Origin: Bacteroidota bacterium
Lineage (GTDB): Bacteria; Bacteroidota; Bacteroidia; Flavobacteriales; Weeksellaceae
Assembly: GCA_023394415.1 (NCBI GenBank)
Contig: JAEXAR010000014.1
Span: 14,480 to 78,479, forward strand
Direction of reading: 5' to 3'
Length of the DNA: 64,000 nucleotides
Shown: piece after piece, positions 26,021 through 34,083 of the stretch
Layout of the letters: every line of letters begins with the position of its first letter
Numbering within the stretch: the first letter of the stretch is position 1
Position numbers and translations under genes: made by a program
The notes under the pieces: model-generated
Seen by the model: only the letters and a program-made list of their open reading frames with translations
What the model was told of the DNA's origin: nothing
The model's database searches: none

Positions 26021-26109
26021 TTATTTCTGCAAAGCAGCAATACATTCTTCCCGGTTTTCCCAGAATTTGTGCAAACTGTAAGGAAATTTAGCTGCATTTA
26101 TTTTTTTAC
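26021..26109 (-). pseudogene. Possible 3' remnant of an unidentified protein gene
   Basis: Downstream of the TlpA-like gene on the same strand, a different frame reads AAKFPYSLHKFWENREECI and then AALQK before a TAA at 26023-26021. The segment has protein-like composition (one Trp, balanced charge) but no start codon, and it is closed upstream by an in-frame TGA inside the end of the TlpA-like gene. It looks like the tail of a lost gene, though chance cannot be excluded at this length (about 29 codons). Confidence 0.3.
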
Positions 26110-27162
26110 AAGATCAATTATTTTATTTAAATCGTTGCTATTTCTTTCAAGAACTTTTCCTTTCTCATCCAATAATGTGAGGGTTGGAACTGCATGGACA
26201 TCATAATTAACCATAACAGCATTTTTACTATCTGGTAATCCTGATAGATTTAGCCATGGCATTTTTTCTTCCTGCACTGCTTTATGCCAACGGTTATAGT
26301 CTTCGTCAATACTTAAACTAACCATACTCACCTCATAATTATGCTTTTTATAGAATTCTTTTAGATTAGGAATTTCATTTCTACAAGGTATACACCAACT
26401 TGCCCAAAAAATGATAAATACTTTCTTTTTGCCATTTCTTGCTTCTTCAAAATTATATGATTTACCATTGATATCTTTCCAATTGAAATTTTTTGAGTAA
26501 CCAAATTTTTCTATATTCTTTTTTTCTGATATTATTCTTTTTAAGATTTCAAAAGACGGTGATTGTTTTACCTGTTCCGAAAATTTAGAGCTAAGTATTT
26601 CAAGTTCAGAAGATGTGTAGTCCTGTGAAAATTCTCTCAATTTCCAAAGCATGGGAAAGTTTGAAGAATTTTCATCTAACCTCTTTACTGTTATCTTTTC
26701 ATTTGTAAGTGTTTTACGGAACATTTCATTTTGAATTGCGCCTTCAATTTGAGCAATAAAGGTTTGTGGGTGCTCAGAACTCTTCTGTTCTACTTTAATG
26801 CGAATATTTTCATTTCCAATCAGGGGATTTGCAACTAAAGTGGCGTTTTTTAGCCTCTTTTCTTTGAAAACAATAATTCCAACTTCAACATTATTTTTTA
26901 GTAGTTTTAGAAGCATTCGTTTAGGTTGTTTAAATGTATAATTATATTGAAAACTATCATTTTTTAATAAAATGGTATCTTTAATTTGAGTAGAGTCACC
27001 GGCTATTAAATTTTTTTCCAGGATAATTACAACTTTGTCTGCTTGTCCGCTTATTGATTTTAAATCAGCTTTAATAACCCCTGAATTGTCTGAAGTTTTA
27101 TTACAGTTCAGAGAAATCAGCGGTATTAAAAATAAGGTAATTAAATTGAGATAATTTTTCAT
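26098..27162 (-). CDS. TlpA-like thioredoxin-fold lipoprotein
   Basis: The 354-residue product starts at the ATG at 27162 with a lipoprotein signal (LFLIPLISLNC, lipid Cys20); an upstream in-frame start at 27201 would spoil it. The first 220 residues or so resemble the DUF4369-type N-terminal domain of Bacteroidota thiol-disulfide proteins. The C-terminal domain is a thioredoxin fold with the active site WASWCIPCRNEIPNL and the cis-proline segment DVHAVPTLTLLDEKGKVL. It probably reduces disulfides or helps cytochrome maturation in the periplasm. The CIPC dipeptide is unusual relative to CPPC or CxPC variants but compatible with TlpA proteins. It stands alone, next to a possible gene remnant. 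Confidence 0.9.
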   Translation of the reverse strand: MKNYLNLITLFLIPLISLNCNKTSDNSGVIKADLKSISGQADKVVIILEKNLIAGDSTQIKDTILLKNDSFQYNYTFKQPKRMLLKLLKNNVEVGIIVFKEKRLKNATLVANPLIGNENIRIKVEQKSSEHPQTFIAQIEGAIQNEMFRKTLTNEKITVKRLDENSSNFPMLWKLREFSQDYTSSELEILSSKFSEQVKQSPSFEILKRIISEKKNIEKFGYSKNFNWKDINGKSYNFEEARNGKKKVFIIFWASWCIPCRNEIPNLKEFYKKHNYEVSMVSLSIDEDYNRWHKAVQEEKMPWLNLSGLPDSKNAVMVNYDVHAVPTLTLLDEKGKVLERNSNDLNKIIDLVKK

Positions 27163-27210
27163 GGTATTTTTTTTTAAATTAAAATATATTTTACAATTCA
27201 CAAAATAAAA

Positions 27211-27237
27211 AAACCGCCCTGAAAAACAGGACGGTTT
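27211..27237 (-). terminator. Terminator of rpsA
   Basis: An 11-bp stem with a single G-U wobble when read as minus-strand RNA (AAACCGUCCUG with CAGGGCGGUUU), a five-base loop and a trailing U-run, 24 bases after the rpsA stop. Confidence 0.85.
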
Positions 27238-27260
27238 AAATTTATGAAATTTCAGTCGGA

Positions 27261-29039
27261 TTAGTTACCGCCTTCCATTTTCTTTTTAAGTTCTGCTAAA
27301 GCGTCGATATCACCAAGAGTGGTTTTTTCTTCACCTGAAGTTGCAGCCGGTTTTGTAGCAGCTTCTTTAGCATTTCTTCTTTCTTCGTCTCTGAAAGTAC
27401 CTGTGTGAGACACAACTACCCTCTTGAACTCCTTATTGAATTCGATTACTTTGAAATCAGCCGTTTCACCTTTTTTGATTTTTGAACCGTCTTCTTTTTC
27501 GAGTAATCTTGATGGGCAGAAAGCTTCTACTTCAGCATCTTCGAACTGTACCTGAGCTCCTTTATCGAAAACGTCAGTTGCAGTTCCTGTGTGTACAGTA
27601 CCTTCTGCATACTTAGTTTCGAATTTGTCCCAAGGGTTTTCCTGAAGTTGCTTGTGACCTAGAGAAAGTCTTCTTGCAGCTGTATCCAACTCAAGAACTA
27701 CCACGTCAAGTTTATCACCCACGTTGCAGAATTCGCTTGGATGCTTGATTTTCTTAGTCCAGGAAAGATCAGAGATGTAGATCAAACCGTCGATACCTTC
27801 TTCCAATTCAACGAATACTCCGAAGTTGGTGAAGTTTCTTACCGTACCTACGTGCTGTGAACCTACAGGATATTTAGTTTCGATATTTTCCCAAGGATCT
27901 TTGTTCAATTGCTTGATACCAAGAGAAATTTTTCTTTCTTCTCTGTCTAAAGTTAATACTTCAGCCTCTACTTCATCACCTACTTTTACGAAGTCACCTG
28001 CACTTCTTAAGTGTGTAGACCAAGACATTTCAGAAACGTGGATAAGACCTTCTACACCAGGAGCGATTTCTACAAACGCACCATAATCAGCAAGAACAAC
28101 CACTTTTCCTTTTACTTTATCACCAACTTTAAGGTCAGCAGAAAGCGCATCCCAAGGGTGAGCTTCAAGCTGCTTCATACCAAGCTGGATTCTTGTTTTC
28201 TCATCATCAAAATCAAGGATAACCACTTTTACAGTTTGTCCGTCCTCAAGGATTTCTGATGGATGATTAACTCTGCTCCAAGAAAGGTCAGTAATGTGGA
28301 TAAGACCGTCAACACCTCCAAGATCGATGAATACACCGTAAGAAGTAATGTTTTTAACAGTTCCTTCAAGTACCTGTCCTTTTTCAAGCTGAGCGATAAT
28401 TTCTTTTTTCTGTCCTTCGATATCTGCCTCGATCAATGCTTTGTGAGATACTACAACGTTTTTGAATTCAGGATTGATTTTCACTACTTTGAATTCCATT
28501 GTTTTACCTACGAACTGATCGTAATCTTTAATTGGCTTCACATCGATTTGTGAACCTGGCAAGAACGCTTCAATACCGTGTACATCTACGATCATACCAC
28601 CTTTGGTTCTAGATTTTACAAAACCGTTTACGATTTCCCCACTTTCATGAAGCTCGTTTACTCTGTCCCAAGCCTTAAGCGTTCTCGCTTTTTTGTGAGA
28701 CAATTGTAATTGGCCGGTTTTGTCTTCTCTTCTGTCTACCATTACTTCTACCTCGTCACCTACTTTAAGGCCTTGGTTGTAACGGAATTCGTTCAGAGAA
28801 ATCACACCTTCAGATTTGAAGTTAATGTCAACGATCGCTTCTTTGTCAGTAAGTCTTACCACTTTACCTACAAGAACATCATTGTCCTCAAGATCGCTCA
28901 AAGAACCTTTGTAGATTTCTTCAAGGTCACTTTTTTCTTTTCTTGCTTCAGCATCTAATCCTGATTCGAAAGAATCCCAATCAAACTGTTCAGGTGCTAC
29001 GTTTTGGTTCATCAGAACCGCGTCTTTGTTTTCAGACAT
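27261..29039 (-). CDS. rpsA: 30S ribosomal protein S1
   Basis: S1 binds mRNA on the small ribosomal subunit. The 592-residue protein contains six S1 (OB-fold) repeats. Domains 3-5 are the most canonical (SYGVFIDLGGVDGLIHITDL, DYGAFVEIAPGVEGLIHVSE, NFGVFVELEEGIDGLIYISD). Domains 1, 2 and 6 are more diverged. Its N-terminus is extended and acidic, and the C-terminus ends in an Ala/Lys-rich tail. In Bacteroidota, where mRNAs lack Shine-Dalgarno sequences, S1 is thought to matter for start selection. The gene has a strong promoter and a long leader of about 107 bases that could host autoregulation by S1. Confidence 0.97.
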   Translation of the reverse strand: MSENKDAVLMNQNVAPEQFDWDSFESGLDAEARKEKSDLEEIYKGSLSDLEDNDVLVGKVVRLTDKEAIVDINFKSEGVISLNEFRYNQGLKVGDEVEVMVDRREDKTGQLQLSHKKARTLKAWDRVNELHESGEIVNGFVKSRTKGGMIVDVHGIEAFLPGSQIDVKPIKDYDQFVGKTMEFKVVKINPEFKNVVVSHKALIEADIEGQKKEIIAQLEKGQVLEGTVKNITSYGVFIDLGGVDGLIHITDLSWSRVNHPSEILEDGQTVKVVILDFDDEKTRIQLGMKQLEAHPWDALSADLKVGDKVKGKVVVLADYGAFVEIAPGVEGLIHVSEMSWSTHLRSAGDFVKVGDEVEAEVLTLDREERKISLGIKQLNKDPWENIETKYPVGSQHVGTVRNFTNFGVFVELEEGIDGLIYISDLSWTKKIKHPSEFCNVGDKLDVVVLELDTAARRLSLGHKQLQENPWDKFETKYAEGTVHTGTATDVFDKGAQVQFEDAEVEAFCPSRLLEKEDGSKIKKGETADFKVIEFNKEFKRVVVSHTGTFRDEERRNAKEAATKPAATSGEEKTTLGDIDALAELKKKMEGGN

Positions 29040-29153
29040 AAATTTAAAATTTGTATTCCTTCTTTTTAAAGTCTGTTATGTGGTTTTAAAAATACGGAAG
29101 ATGTTAATTATTAATGTTTTACTTTTACAGACCTTGCCCACAAAAAAGTGGTG

Positions 29154-29182
29154 CAAAATTACTGAAAATTATTAATTTACAA
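29154..29182 (-). promoter_or_regulatory. Promoter of rpsA
   Basis: On the minus strand, TTG (29182-29180), an 18-base spacer and TAATTTTG (29161-29154) give a near-perfect Bacteroidota promoter. Predicted transcription starts near 29147, leaving an unusually long untranslated leader of about 107 bases with short hairpins. Confidence 0.65.
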
Positions 29183-29240
29183 TATATCTTCAGAAAATTT
29201 TTTAGTCTTAAAGAATTACTTTAAGTTATGCGGAAATTTT

Positions 29241-29248
29241 TATCTTTG
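29241..29248 (+). promoter_or_regulatory. Putative -7 element of the MerR gene (near-leaderless)
   Basis: TATCTTTG, a full TAnnTTTG match, ends five bases before the MerR ATG at 29254, so transcription would start at or next to the start codon. No clear -33 TTG was found. Confidence 0.45.
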
Positions 29249-29253
29249 CTTTG

Positions 29254-29598
29254 ATGAAACTTGATTTACCAGATAAACTCTATTATTCCATCGGAGAAGT
29301 TGCTAAAGCTTTCGATGTAAATACTTCACTTTTAAGATATTGGGAGCAGGAATTCCCTATTTTGCGTCCTAAAAAAAATAAAAAAGGAAACCGCTATTTC
29401 ACGCCTGAAGATTTAAATAATTTGAAAATCATTTACCATTTGGTAAAAGAAAAAGGTTACACTTTGGACGGTGCACGTATTGCTCTTACCACCAATTCAA
29501 AAATTTCAGAAACCATTACGATGATTGACAGACTGGAGTTTGTGAAGGCTGAATTACAAAAATTGAAAGAATCTTTGGTAGATAAACCTGAAGAATAA
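29254..29598 (+). CDS. MerR family transcriptional regulator
   Basis: A 114-residue protein with an N-terminal MerR-type winged helix (YYSIGEVAKAFDVNTSLLRY, then WEQEFPILRPKKNKKGNRYF, about residues 11-50). A helix follows, then a short C-terminal coiled coil (MIDRLEFVKAELQKLKESL) for dimerisation. It lacks any effector-binding domain, so no ligand can be inferred. The ATG at 29254 is chosen over the preceding TTG. It is divergent from rpsA and is followed after 54 bases by a helix-hairpin-helix protein gene, possibly in the same unit. Short MerR proteins of this type are conserved in Flavobacteriia, with unknown targets. Confidence 0.9.
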   Translation: MKLDLPDKLYYSIGEVAKAFDVNTSLLRYWEQEFPILRPKKNKKGNRYFTPEDLNNLKIIYHLVKEKGYTLDGARIALTTNSKISETITMIDRLEFVKAELQKLKESLVDKPEE

Positions 29599-29652
29599 TT
29601 TTTTTTCATCTAAAAGTTTTTTTGATTAATTTTAGTCATAAAACTAGTATCA

Positions 29653-30996
29653 ATGAAAAACAACCTTCCAAACAAATTAAGGAGAAAGCAATATATTGCT
29701 CTTTCTTTATTTGGATCTGCGATAGCTGTTTCTCAATTTGCTTTTTACCAATACAAAGCGAATGAAAAGTCTGAAATACCAGAAGTTGAATTTATTAAGA
29801 ATTCAAACTCGGCAGGTTTACCAATTATTTTATCAGAATTCAACCCTAATGATTTGGATGAAAGCCAATGGAAGAATCTTGGTTTTTCTGATAAAGAAAT
29901 AGCCACAATTTTGAAGTATAAAGAAATTATCGGTGGCGAGTTCAAATCCAAAGAACAGTTTAAAAAATGTTACCCAATCGTTAACCGCTATTCTGAACTG
30001 GAACCTTACATTCTCCTTCCAGAAACCAATCAAGATGCTAAAAAAGGAAACTACACTTATAAAGCTTTTGAAAAAAAGAGATTAAACATTTCCGGCAGAT
30101 TCAATCCTGACGGTTTATCATCTCAAGACTGGATAGCAATGGGATTTTCGGAAAAACAAGCTGAAGCCATTCTAAAATACAAGAATTTCCTGGGCGGAAG
30201 TTTTCAAAGCAAAGAAAAACTGAAAGCTTGTTTCATCATCAATGCCGAGCAATTTTCACAAATGTCACCCTATTTATTATTACCTGAAAAATCTGAGGAG
30301 CAAGCAAAAATTTTCACTTCAAATTCCAAAGAGAAAGCAAAAATCAGCTATACTTATTTTGATCCCAATGAATTGGATGAAAATGGTTGGAAAGCATTAG
30401 GATTTTCTGATAAACAGGTTGCAGGGATCTTGAATTATAAAAACAAAATCCTTCGTGGAAGCTTCAGAACACTTGAAGATGTACAAAAATGTTATATGAT
30501 TACCCAACGTTTTGATGAACTGAAACCTTGGATTAGAATTAATCCTAACAACATTAAAGAACCTGAAAAACAAGTATATAGCAAAACAGAAATTAATCCG
30601 GAAAGCAAAACCGATTTTTCAAAGACAGATCTGAATACTATTTCATTTAATCAATTACGTGAGTTTGGCTTTAACGAGAAAATTTCCGGAGGGTTTGTAA
30701 GCTTTAGAAAAAGTTTAGGAGGATTTGTGAGCAAAAGCCAGATTTATGAAGTATATGGAATTGACCGAGATTTAGCAGAAAAATTGGTATCAGTTTCTCT
30801 TCTCAATCCTTCTGATGTCAAAAAGTATACACTTGTTGATGCTCCGGAAAGTTGGCTCAAAACGCATCCTTATTTTAAATATTCTGCTGATAAAATTATT
30901 TTCTACAGAATTTCAAACCCCGATGAAAAGAAAATCTGGAAATTCATCAAAGTAAAGCCTGAATATGAGGCGAAAATGAGGTTGTATTTGAGATGA
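29653..30996 (+). CDS. Membrane-anchored protein with tandem ComEA-like helix-hairpin-helix repeats
   Basis: The 447-residue protein has a basic N-terminus and one membrane segment (about residues 12-33, YIALSLFGSAIAVSQFAFYQ), then four repeats of about 70-80 residues. Each repeat has the form FNPNDLDESQWKNLGFSDKE followed by a helix and a GG-F-K/Q-SKE turn. The first three repeats each carry one cysteine after the hairpin (KKCYPI, KACFII, QKCYMI); the fourth is diverged. Helix-hairpin-helix pairs of this type bind DNA backbone non-specifically, as in the competence protein ComEA. With the anchor, a periplasmic or membrane-proximal DNA-binding role is plausible but unproven. Confidence 0.85.
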   Translation: MKNNLPNKLRRKQYIALSLFGSAIAVSQFAFYQYKANEKSEIPEVEFIKNSNSAGLPIILSEFNPNDLDESQWKNLGFSDKEIATILKYKEIIGGEFKSKEQFKKCYPIVNRYSELEPYILLPETNQDAKKGNYTYKAFEKKRLNISGRFNPDGLSSQDWIAMGFSEKQAEAILKYKNFLGGSFQSKEKLKACFIINAEQFSQMSPYLLLPEKSEEQAKIFTSNSKEKAKISYTYFDPNELDENGWKALGFSDKQVAGILNYKNKILRGSFRTLEDVQKCYMITQRFDELKPWIRINPNNIKEPEKQVYSKTEINPESKTDFSKTDLNTISFNQLREFGFNEKISGGFVSFRKSLGGFVSKSQIYEVYGIDRDLAEKLVSVSLLNPSDVKKYTLVDAPESWLKTHPYFKYSADKIIFYRISNPDEKKIWKFIKVKPEYEAKMRLYLR

Positions 30997-31046
30997 AAAT
31001 CTTTTTAGGTTGATCTTGTCGAAGACTTTACGGAAGCTTTAAAATA

Positions 31047-31769
31047 TTAATCAAATGTTTTAGAAGAATCCTCCAAAAGATTTTGCAGTTCCGAAAATTC
31101 TTTCGGCGTTAAATCACGCCATTTTCCTATGGGCAAATCCAGATGGATGTTCATGATTCGGATGCGTTTCAGTTTTTTTACTTCATAACCCAAATATTCG
31201 CACATCCTTCGGATTTGTCGGTTCAAGCCTTGCGTTAAAACGATTCTGAAGGTCATAGTGTCCAACTTTTCAACCTCGCATTTTTTGGTAATGGTATCAA
31301 GAATAGGGACACCGTTTCTCATTTTATCGAGAAATTTTGGTGTGATAGGTTTATCAACCCGTACAATGTATTCTTTACCATGGTTGTTTCTGGCTCGCAA
31401 AATTTTATTCACAATATCACCATCAGAAGTGAGTAAAATAAGGCCTTCACTTGGTTTATCGAGTCTGCCGATTGGGAAAATCCGTTTTGGATGATTGATA
31501 TAATCAATGATATTGTTTTTCTCGCGGTTTGTATCGGTGGTACATACAATTCCGACAGGTTTGTTGAAGGCAATATAAACGTGTTCTTCTTCGGTTTTAC
31601 GGACGGAAATACCGTCCACACAAATCTCATCTTCATCAGAAACTTTAGTTCCCATTTCCGGAATTTTTCCGTTGATGGTAATTCTGCCTTCTTCTAAAAG
31701 TTTATCTGCTGCACGTCTTGAGCAGTAGCCAACTTCTGAAAGATATTTATTAATGCGAATTTGTTCCAT
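31047..31769 (-). CDS. rluF: 23S rRNA pseudouridine synthase, RluF-type
   Basis: RluF makes pseudouridine at 2604 of 23S rRNA (E. coli numbering) and some tRNA sites. The 240-residue protein has an N-terminal S4 RNA-binding domain (RINKYLSEVGYCSRRAADKL) and the catalytic domain with Asp104 in IGRLDKPSEGL. Segments closely matching E. coli RluF follow (NKPVGIVCTT, IRRMCEYLGYEVKKLKRIRI). The closeness of these blocks favours RluF over RluB/RluE. It lies at the end of a minus-strand run after the barrel protein and truB, separated by only eight bases from the former. Confidence 0.92.
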   Translation of the reverse strand: MEQIRINKYLSEVGYCSRRAADKLLEEGRITINGKIPEMGTKVSDEDEICVDGISVRKTEEEHVYIAFNKPVGIVCTTDTNREKNNIIDYINHPKRIFPIGRLDKPSEGLILLTSDGDIVNKILRARNNHGKEYIVRVDKPITPKFLDKMRNGVPILDTITKKCEVEKLDTMTFRIVLTQGLNRQIRRMCEYLGYEVKKLKRIRIMNIHLDLPIGKWRDLTPKEFSELQNLLEDSSKTFD

Positions 31770-31777
31770 CCTGATTT

Positions 31778-32341
31778 TTATAAATTTTTATTGCTGAAAA
31801 TGGTAATACCATACGACAAACCTAAAAACCAAACAGCATCATCTGCAGTTTGCACATCCAAATTTAACTGTATTTTTTGGGCAAAATGATTACTTACCAA
31901 ATCGTAAAATCCTGCGCCAATTCCTATAAATCCATTATTGCTTAAACCTTGTGTGGTATTAATCTGTCTGCCAAAATTAAAAGTGATATACTGGAACTCC
32001 TGGTCTATCGGATTAGAAATAAAAAAATAAGGCTGAACCATCCAATAAACATTATGAAATTTAGGTGAGATATAACTGTAACGCAAACCTCCTGAAAGCG
32101 CCAACCAATTTAACGGTTGATAACCAACTTGTCCTGTAAAACCATAAGTAAAATAAGTTGGATGTTGATTTGTGGTAGAATAATATTCTTCTGGATTTTG
32201 TGGTTTTCTGATAATGGAACCTAAATCTAAACCAACATCTGCTTGAACTGAGCCGAAAATACCCAGTTTCAAATTCTCTTTTTGTTGAGAAAATGTTACA
32301 ATGCTCATCAACAAAAAAATAAGTGTTAATTTTTTTTTCAT
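31778..32341 (-). CDS. Predicted small outer-membrane beta-barrel protein
   Basis: A 187-residue exported protein (signal peptide MKKKLTLIFLLMSIVTFSQ). It is rich in alternating hydrophobic/polar strands with aromatic girdles (YFTYGFTGQVGYQPLNWLAL, FQYITFNFGRQI, FIGIGAGFYDLV), which suggests an 8-stranded outer-membrane barrel. No specific family is recognised. Its ATG overlaps the truB stop by four bases (ATGA), so it is translationally coupled to truB, an odd partner for an envelope protein. It ends eight bases before rluF. Confidence 0.7.
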   Translation of the reverse strand: MKKKLTLIFLLMSIVTFSQQKENLKLGIFGSVQADVGLDLGSIIRKPQNPEEYYSTTNQHPTYFTYGFTGQVGYQPLNWLALSGGLRYSYISPKFHNVYWMVQPYFFISNPIDQEFQYITFNFGRQINTTQGLSNNGFIGIGAGFYDLVSNHFAQKIQLNLDVQTADDAVWFLGLSYGITIFSNKNL

Positions 32342-33036
32342 AAATCACTGAATCTAAAATCATTGTTTAAATAATCTTGTGAAGCATCTATTACAGAATA
32401 CTCTCCTATTTTAGTTCTCCTTAAATTGGTTAAATAAGCTCCAACGCCTAATTCCTGGCCAATATCGTGAGCGAGACTTCTGATATAAGTCCCTTTGGAA
32501 CAGCCTACCGTAAAACTTACCAATGGCAAATTGATTTCAATATCCTGAATATAAAAGATGGTGGTTTTTCTGCTTTTCATTTCTACTTCTTCACCTGCTC
32601 TTGCAAGATTGTATGCGCGTTCACCATCAATTTTTATGGCTGAAAAAACGGGTGGCTTCTGCTCTATTTCTCCCAGGAATTTTTCCAGAGTTGAATTGAT
32701 AATAGCTTCTGTAATATGCGAATAATCCTGATGCAGGATTTCAGGTTTTTCAGTATCGTAAGATTCTGTTTGTACGCCGATTTTTATCTCAGTATGATAT
32801 TCTTTTGGCGCATTCTGAATGTCGGGAATTTTTTTGGTGAATTTTCCGGTGCAAACGATGAGAAGTCCGGTTGCTCTTGGATCTAAAGTTCCGGCGTGAC
32901 CAATTTTGAATTTTTTAGGAAGCTTGAACTCTCTTTTCAGTTTGTATTTTAGTTTATTAACAGCCTGAAAAGAAGTCCAGTCTAATGGTTTATCTACCAA
33001 AATGATTTGTCCTTCTAAAAAATCTGTTTCTGTCAT
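32338..33036 (-). CDS. truB: tRNA pseudouridine(55) synthase
   Basis: TruB makes pseudouridine 55 in the T-loop of most tRNAs. The 232-residue protein has the catalytic Asp52 in GHAGTLDPRATGLL, the KPLDWTSFQAVNKLK motif, KPPVFSAIKIDGERAYNLAR and the CSKGTYIRSLAHDIG signature. It is shorter than E. coli TruB and lacks a full C-terminal PUA-like domain, as usual for Bacteroidota. It is the last core gene of the conserved ftsX-DUF3098-uppP-truB series, but here 123 bases with a folded repeat-like element separate it from uppP. Confidence 0.96.
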   Translation of the reverse strand: MTETDFLEGQIILVDKPLDWTSFQAVNKLKYKLKREFKLPKKFKIGHAGTLDPRATGLLIVCTGKFTKKIPDIQNAPKEYHTEIKIGVQTESYDTEKPEILHQDYSHITEAIINSTLEKFLGEIEQKPPVFSAIKIDGERAYNLARAGEEVEMKSRKTTIFYIQDIEINLPLVSFTVGCSKGTYIRSLAHDIGQELGVGAYLTNLRRTKIGEYSVIDASQDYLNNDFRFSDL

Positions 33037-33069
33037 CTGTTAATGAAAATGTCTATAAACTCTGAATCT

Positions 33070-33151
33070 GCAGCCCGACTTGAACGGAAATCCTTTTGTG
33101 AGGCCATAAGACGAACAAAAGATTGGGAGTGGAAGGCGGAAATTGCTGCCC
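33070..33151. repeat. Structured intergenic repeat-like element between uppP and truB
   Basis: This 82-base segment can fold on either strand. Outer arms GCAGC (33070-33074) and GCTGC (33145-33149) pair, and the inner arms AATCCTTTTGT (about 33089-33099) and ACAAAAGATT (about 33115-33124) pair with one bulge around a 15-base loop. Between them lie CCCGACTTGAACGG and the purine-rich GGGAGTGGAAGGCGG. Elements of this overall layout recur in intergenic DNA of Flavobacteriia (from memory). Function unknown. Confidence 0.5.
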
Positions 33152-33159
33152 AAAAAAAA

Positions 33160-33975
33160 TTATTTAAACTGCGTAAAGTAAATCAACAAAGCTATGCCTA
33201 CGATAATTCTGTACCAACCCCAAGGTTTAAAGCCGTATTTGGTAAGCACACCAATGAAAAATTTAATAGCAATAACGGCAACTACAAACGCTACAATATT
33301 TCCTACAAAGAAACTCATTGTATTTTCGGAGTTGGCGAAAATCATTTCGTAACCTTTCTGCTCTACTCCGTTATGGTTCCAGTTTTTTACGAAAATAGAA
33401 TACACGCAAACCGCCAGCATTGTAGGAACGGCAAGGAAAAAAGAAAATTCGGCAGCTGCTTTTCTAGTAAGTTTCTGTTGCATCCCACCAATAATGGAAG
33501 CTGCACTTCTGGAAACACCCGGCATCATTGCTAAACACTGGTAAATCCCAATAATAAAGGCTTTTTTGTAGGAAATTTCTTTTTCATCATCAATGGTATG
33601 AACAGTGAAAAGTTTATCAATAAACAGAAGGAAAACACCACCGATAATTAATACGATTGCAATGGGAACGGGATTTCCCAAAACACTTTCAATCATATCA
33701 TCAAAAATATAACCTAAAACCAATGCTGGAATAACAGCCACAGCGAGTTTTAAGTAAAATTTGAGATTGGTGAAATCAAAGAATTTTTTCCAATACAGAA
33801 AAACCACCGCCAAAATGGCTCCAAATTGTATAGAAACCTGAAACATCTTCACAAATTCATCCTCCTGAATCCCAAAAATGGAACTGGTAAAAATCATATG
33901 TGCGGTAGATGATACCGGTAAATATTCGGTTAAACCTTCTACAATGGCGATAATGATTGCCTTAATTAAATCCAT
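33160..33975 (-). CDS. uppP: Undecaprenyl-diphosphatase
   Basis: UppP (BacA) dephosphorylates undecaprenyl diphosphate so that the lipid carrier can be reused for peptidoglycan and glycan synthesis. Overexpression gives bacitracin resistance. The 271-residue polytopic membrane protein has both signature motifs: EGLTEYLPVSSTAHM (residues 13-27) and MMPGVSRSAASIIGG with the catalytic Ser/Arg. About seven or eight membrane segments are visible. It lies downstream of DUF3098 and ftsX; an inverted repeat in the 108-base gap may act as a terminator or attenuator. Confidence 0.96.
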   Translation of the reverse strand: MDLIKAIIIAIVEGLTEYLPVSSTAHMIFTSSIFGIQEDEFVKMFQVSIQFGAILAVVFLYWKKFFDFTNLKFYLKLAVAVIPALVLGYIFDDMIESVLGNPVPIAIVLIIGGVFLLFIDKLFTVHTIDDEKEISYKKAFIIGIYQCLAMMPGVSRSAASIIGGMQQKLTRKAAAEFSFFLAVPTMLAVCVYSIFVKNWNHNGVEQKGYEMIFANSENTMSFFVGNIVAFVVAVIAIKFFIGVLTKYGFKPWGWYRIIVGIALLIYFTQFK

Positions 33976-34020
33976 CTCTTTTTATTAATGATAAATAATG
34001 ACTGATAAAATGATAAAAAA

Positions 34021-34064
34021 CTTTGTCAAAGTTATTATGTGTAAGAATAAAAACTTTGACAAAG
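34021..34064 (-). terminator. Inverted repeat, likely terminator after DUF3098
   Basis: Perfect 13-bp arms CTTTGTCAAAGTT (34021-34033) and AACTTTGACAAAG (34052-34064) with an 18-base spacer. On the minus strand the hairpin is followed by a U-run. Each arm is itself nearly palindromic. It lies inside the ftsX-DUF3098-uppP series and would separate its two halves. Confidence 0.6.
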
Positions 34065-34083
34065 CTGATATAAATTTTGAAAT

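Noticed and set aside
33043..33534. Open frame of 163 codons on the plus strand opposite uppP
   Set aside because: It is antisense to the well-supported uppP gene and the folded intergenic element; the translation has no recognisable domain.
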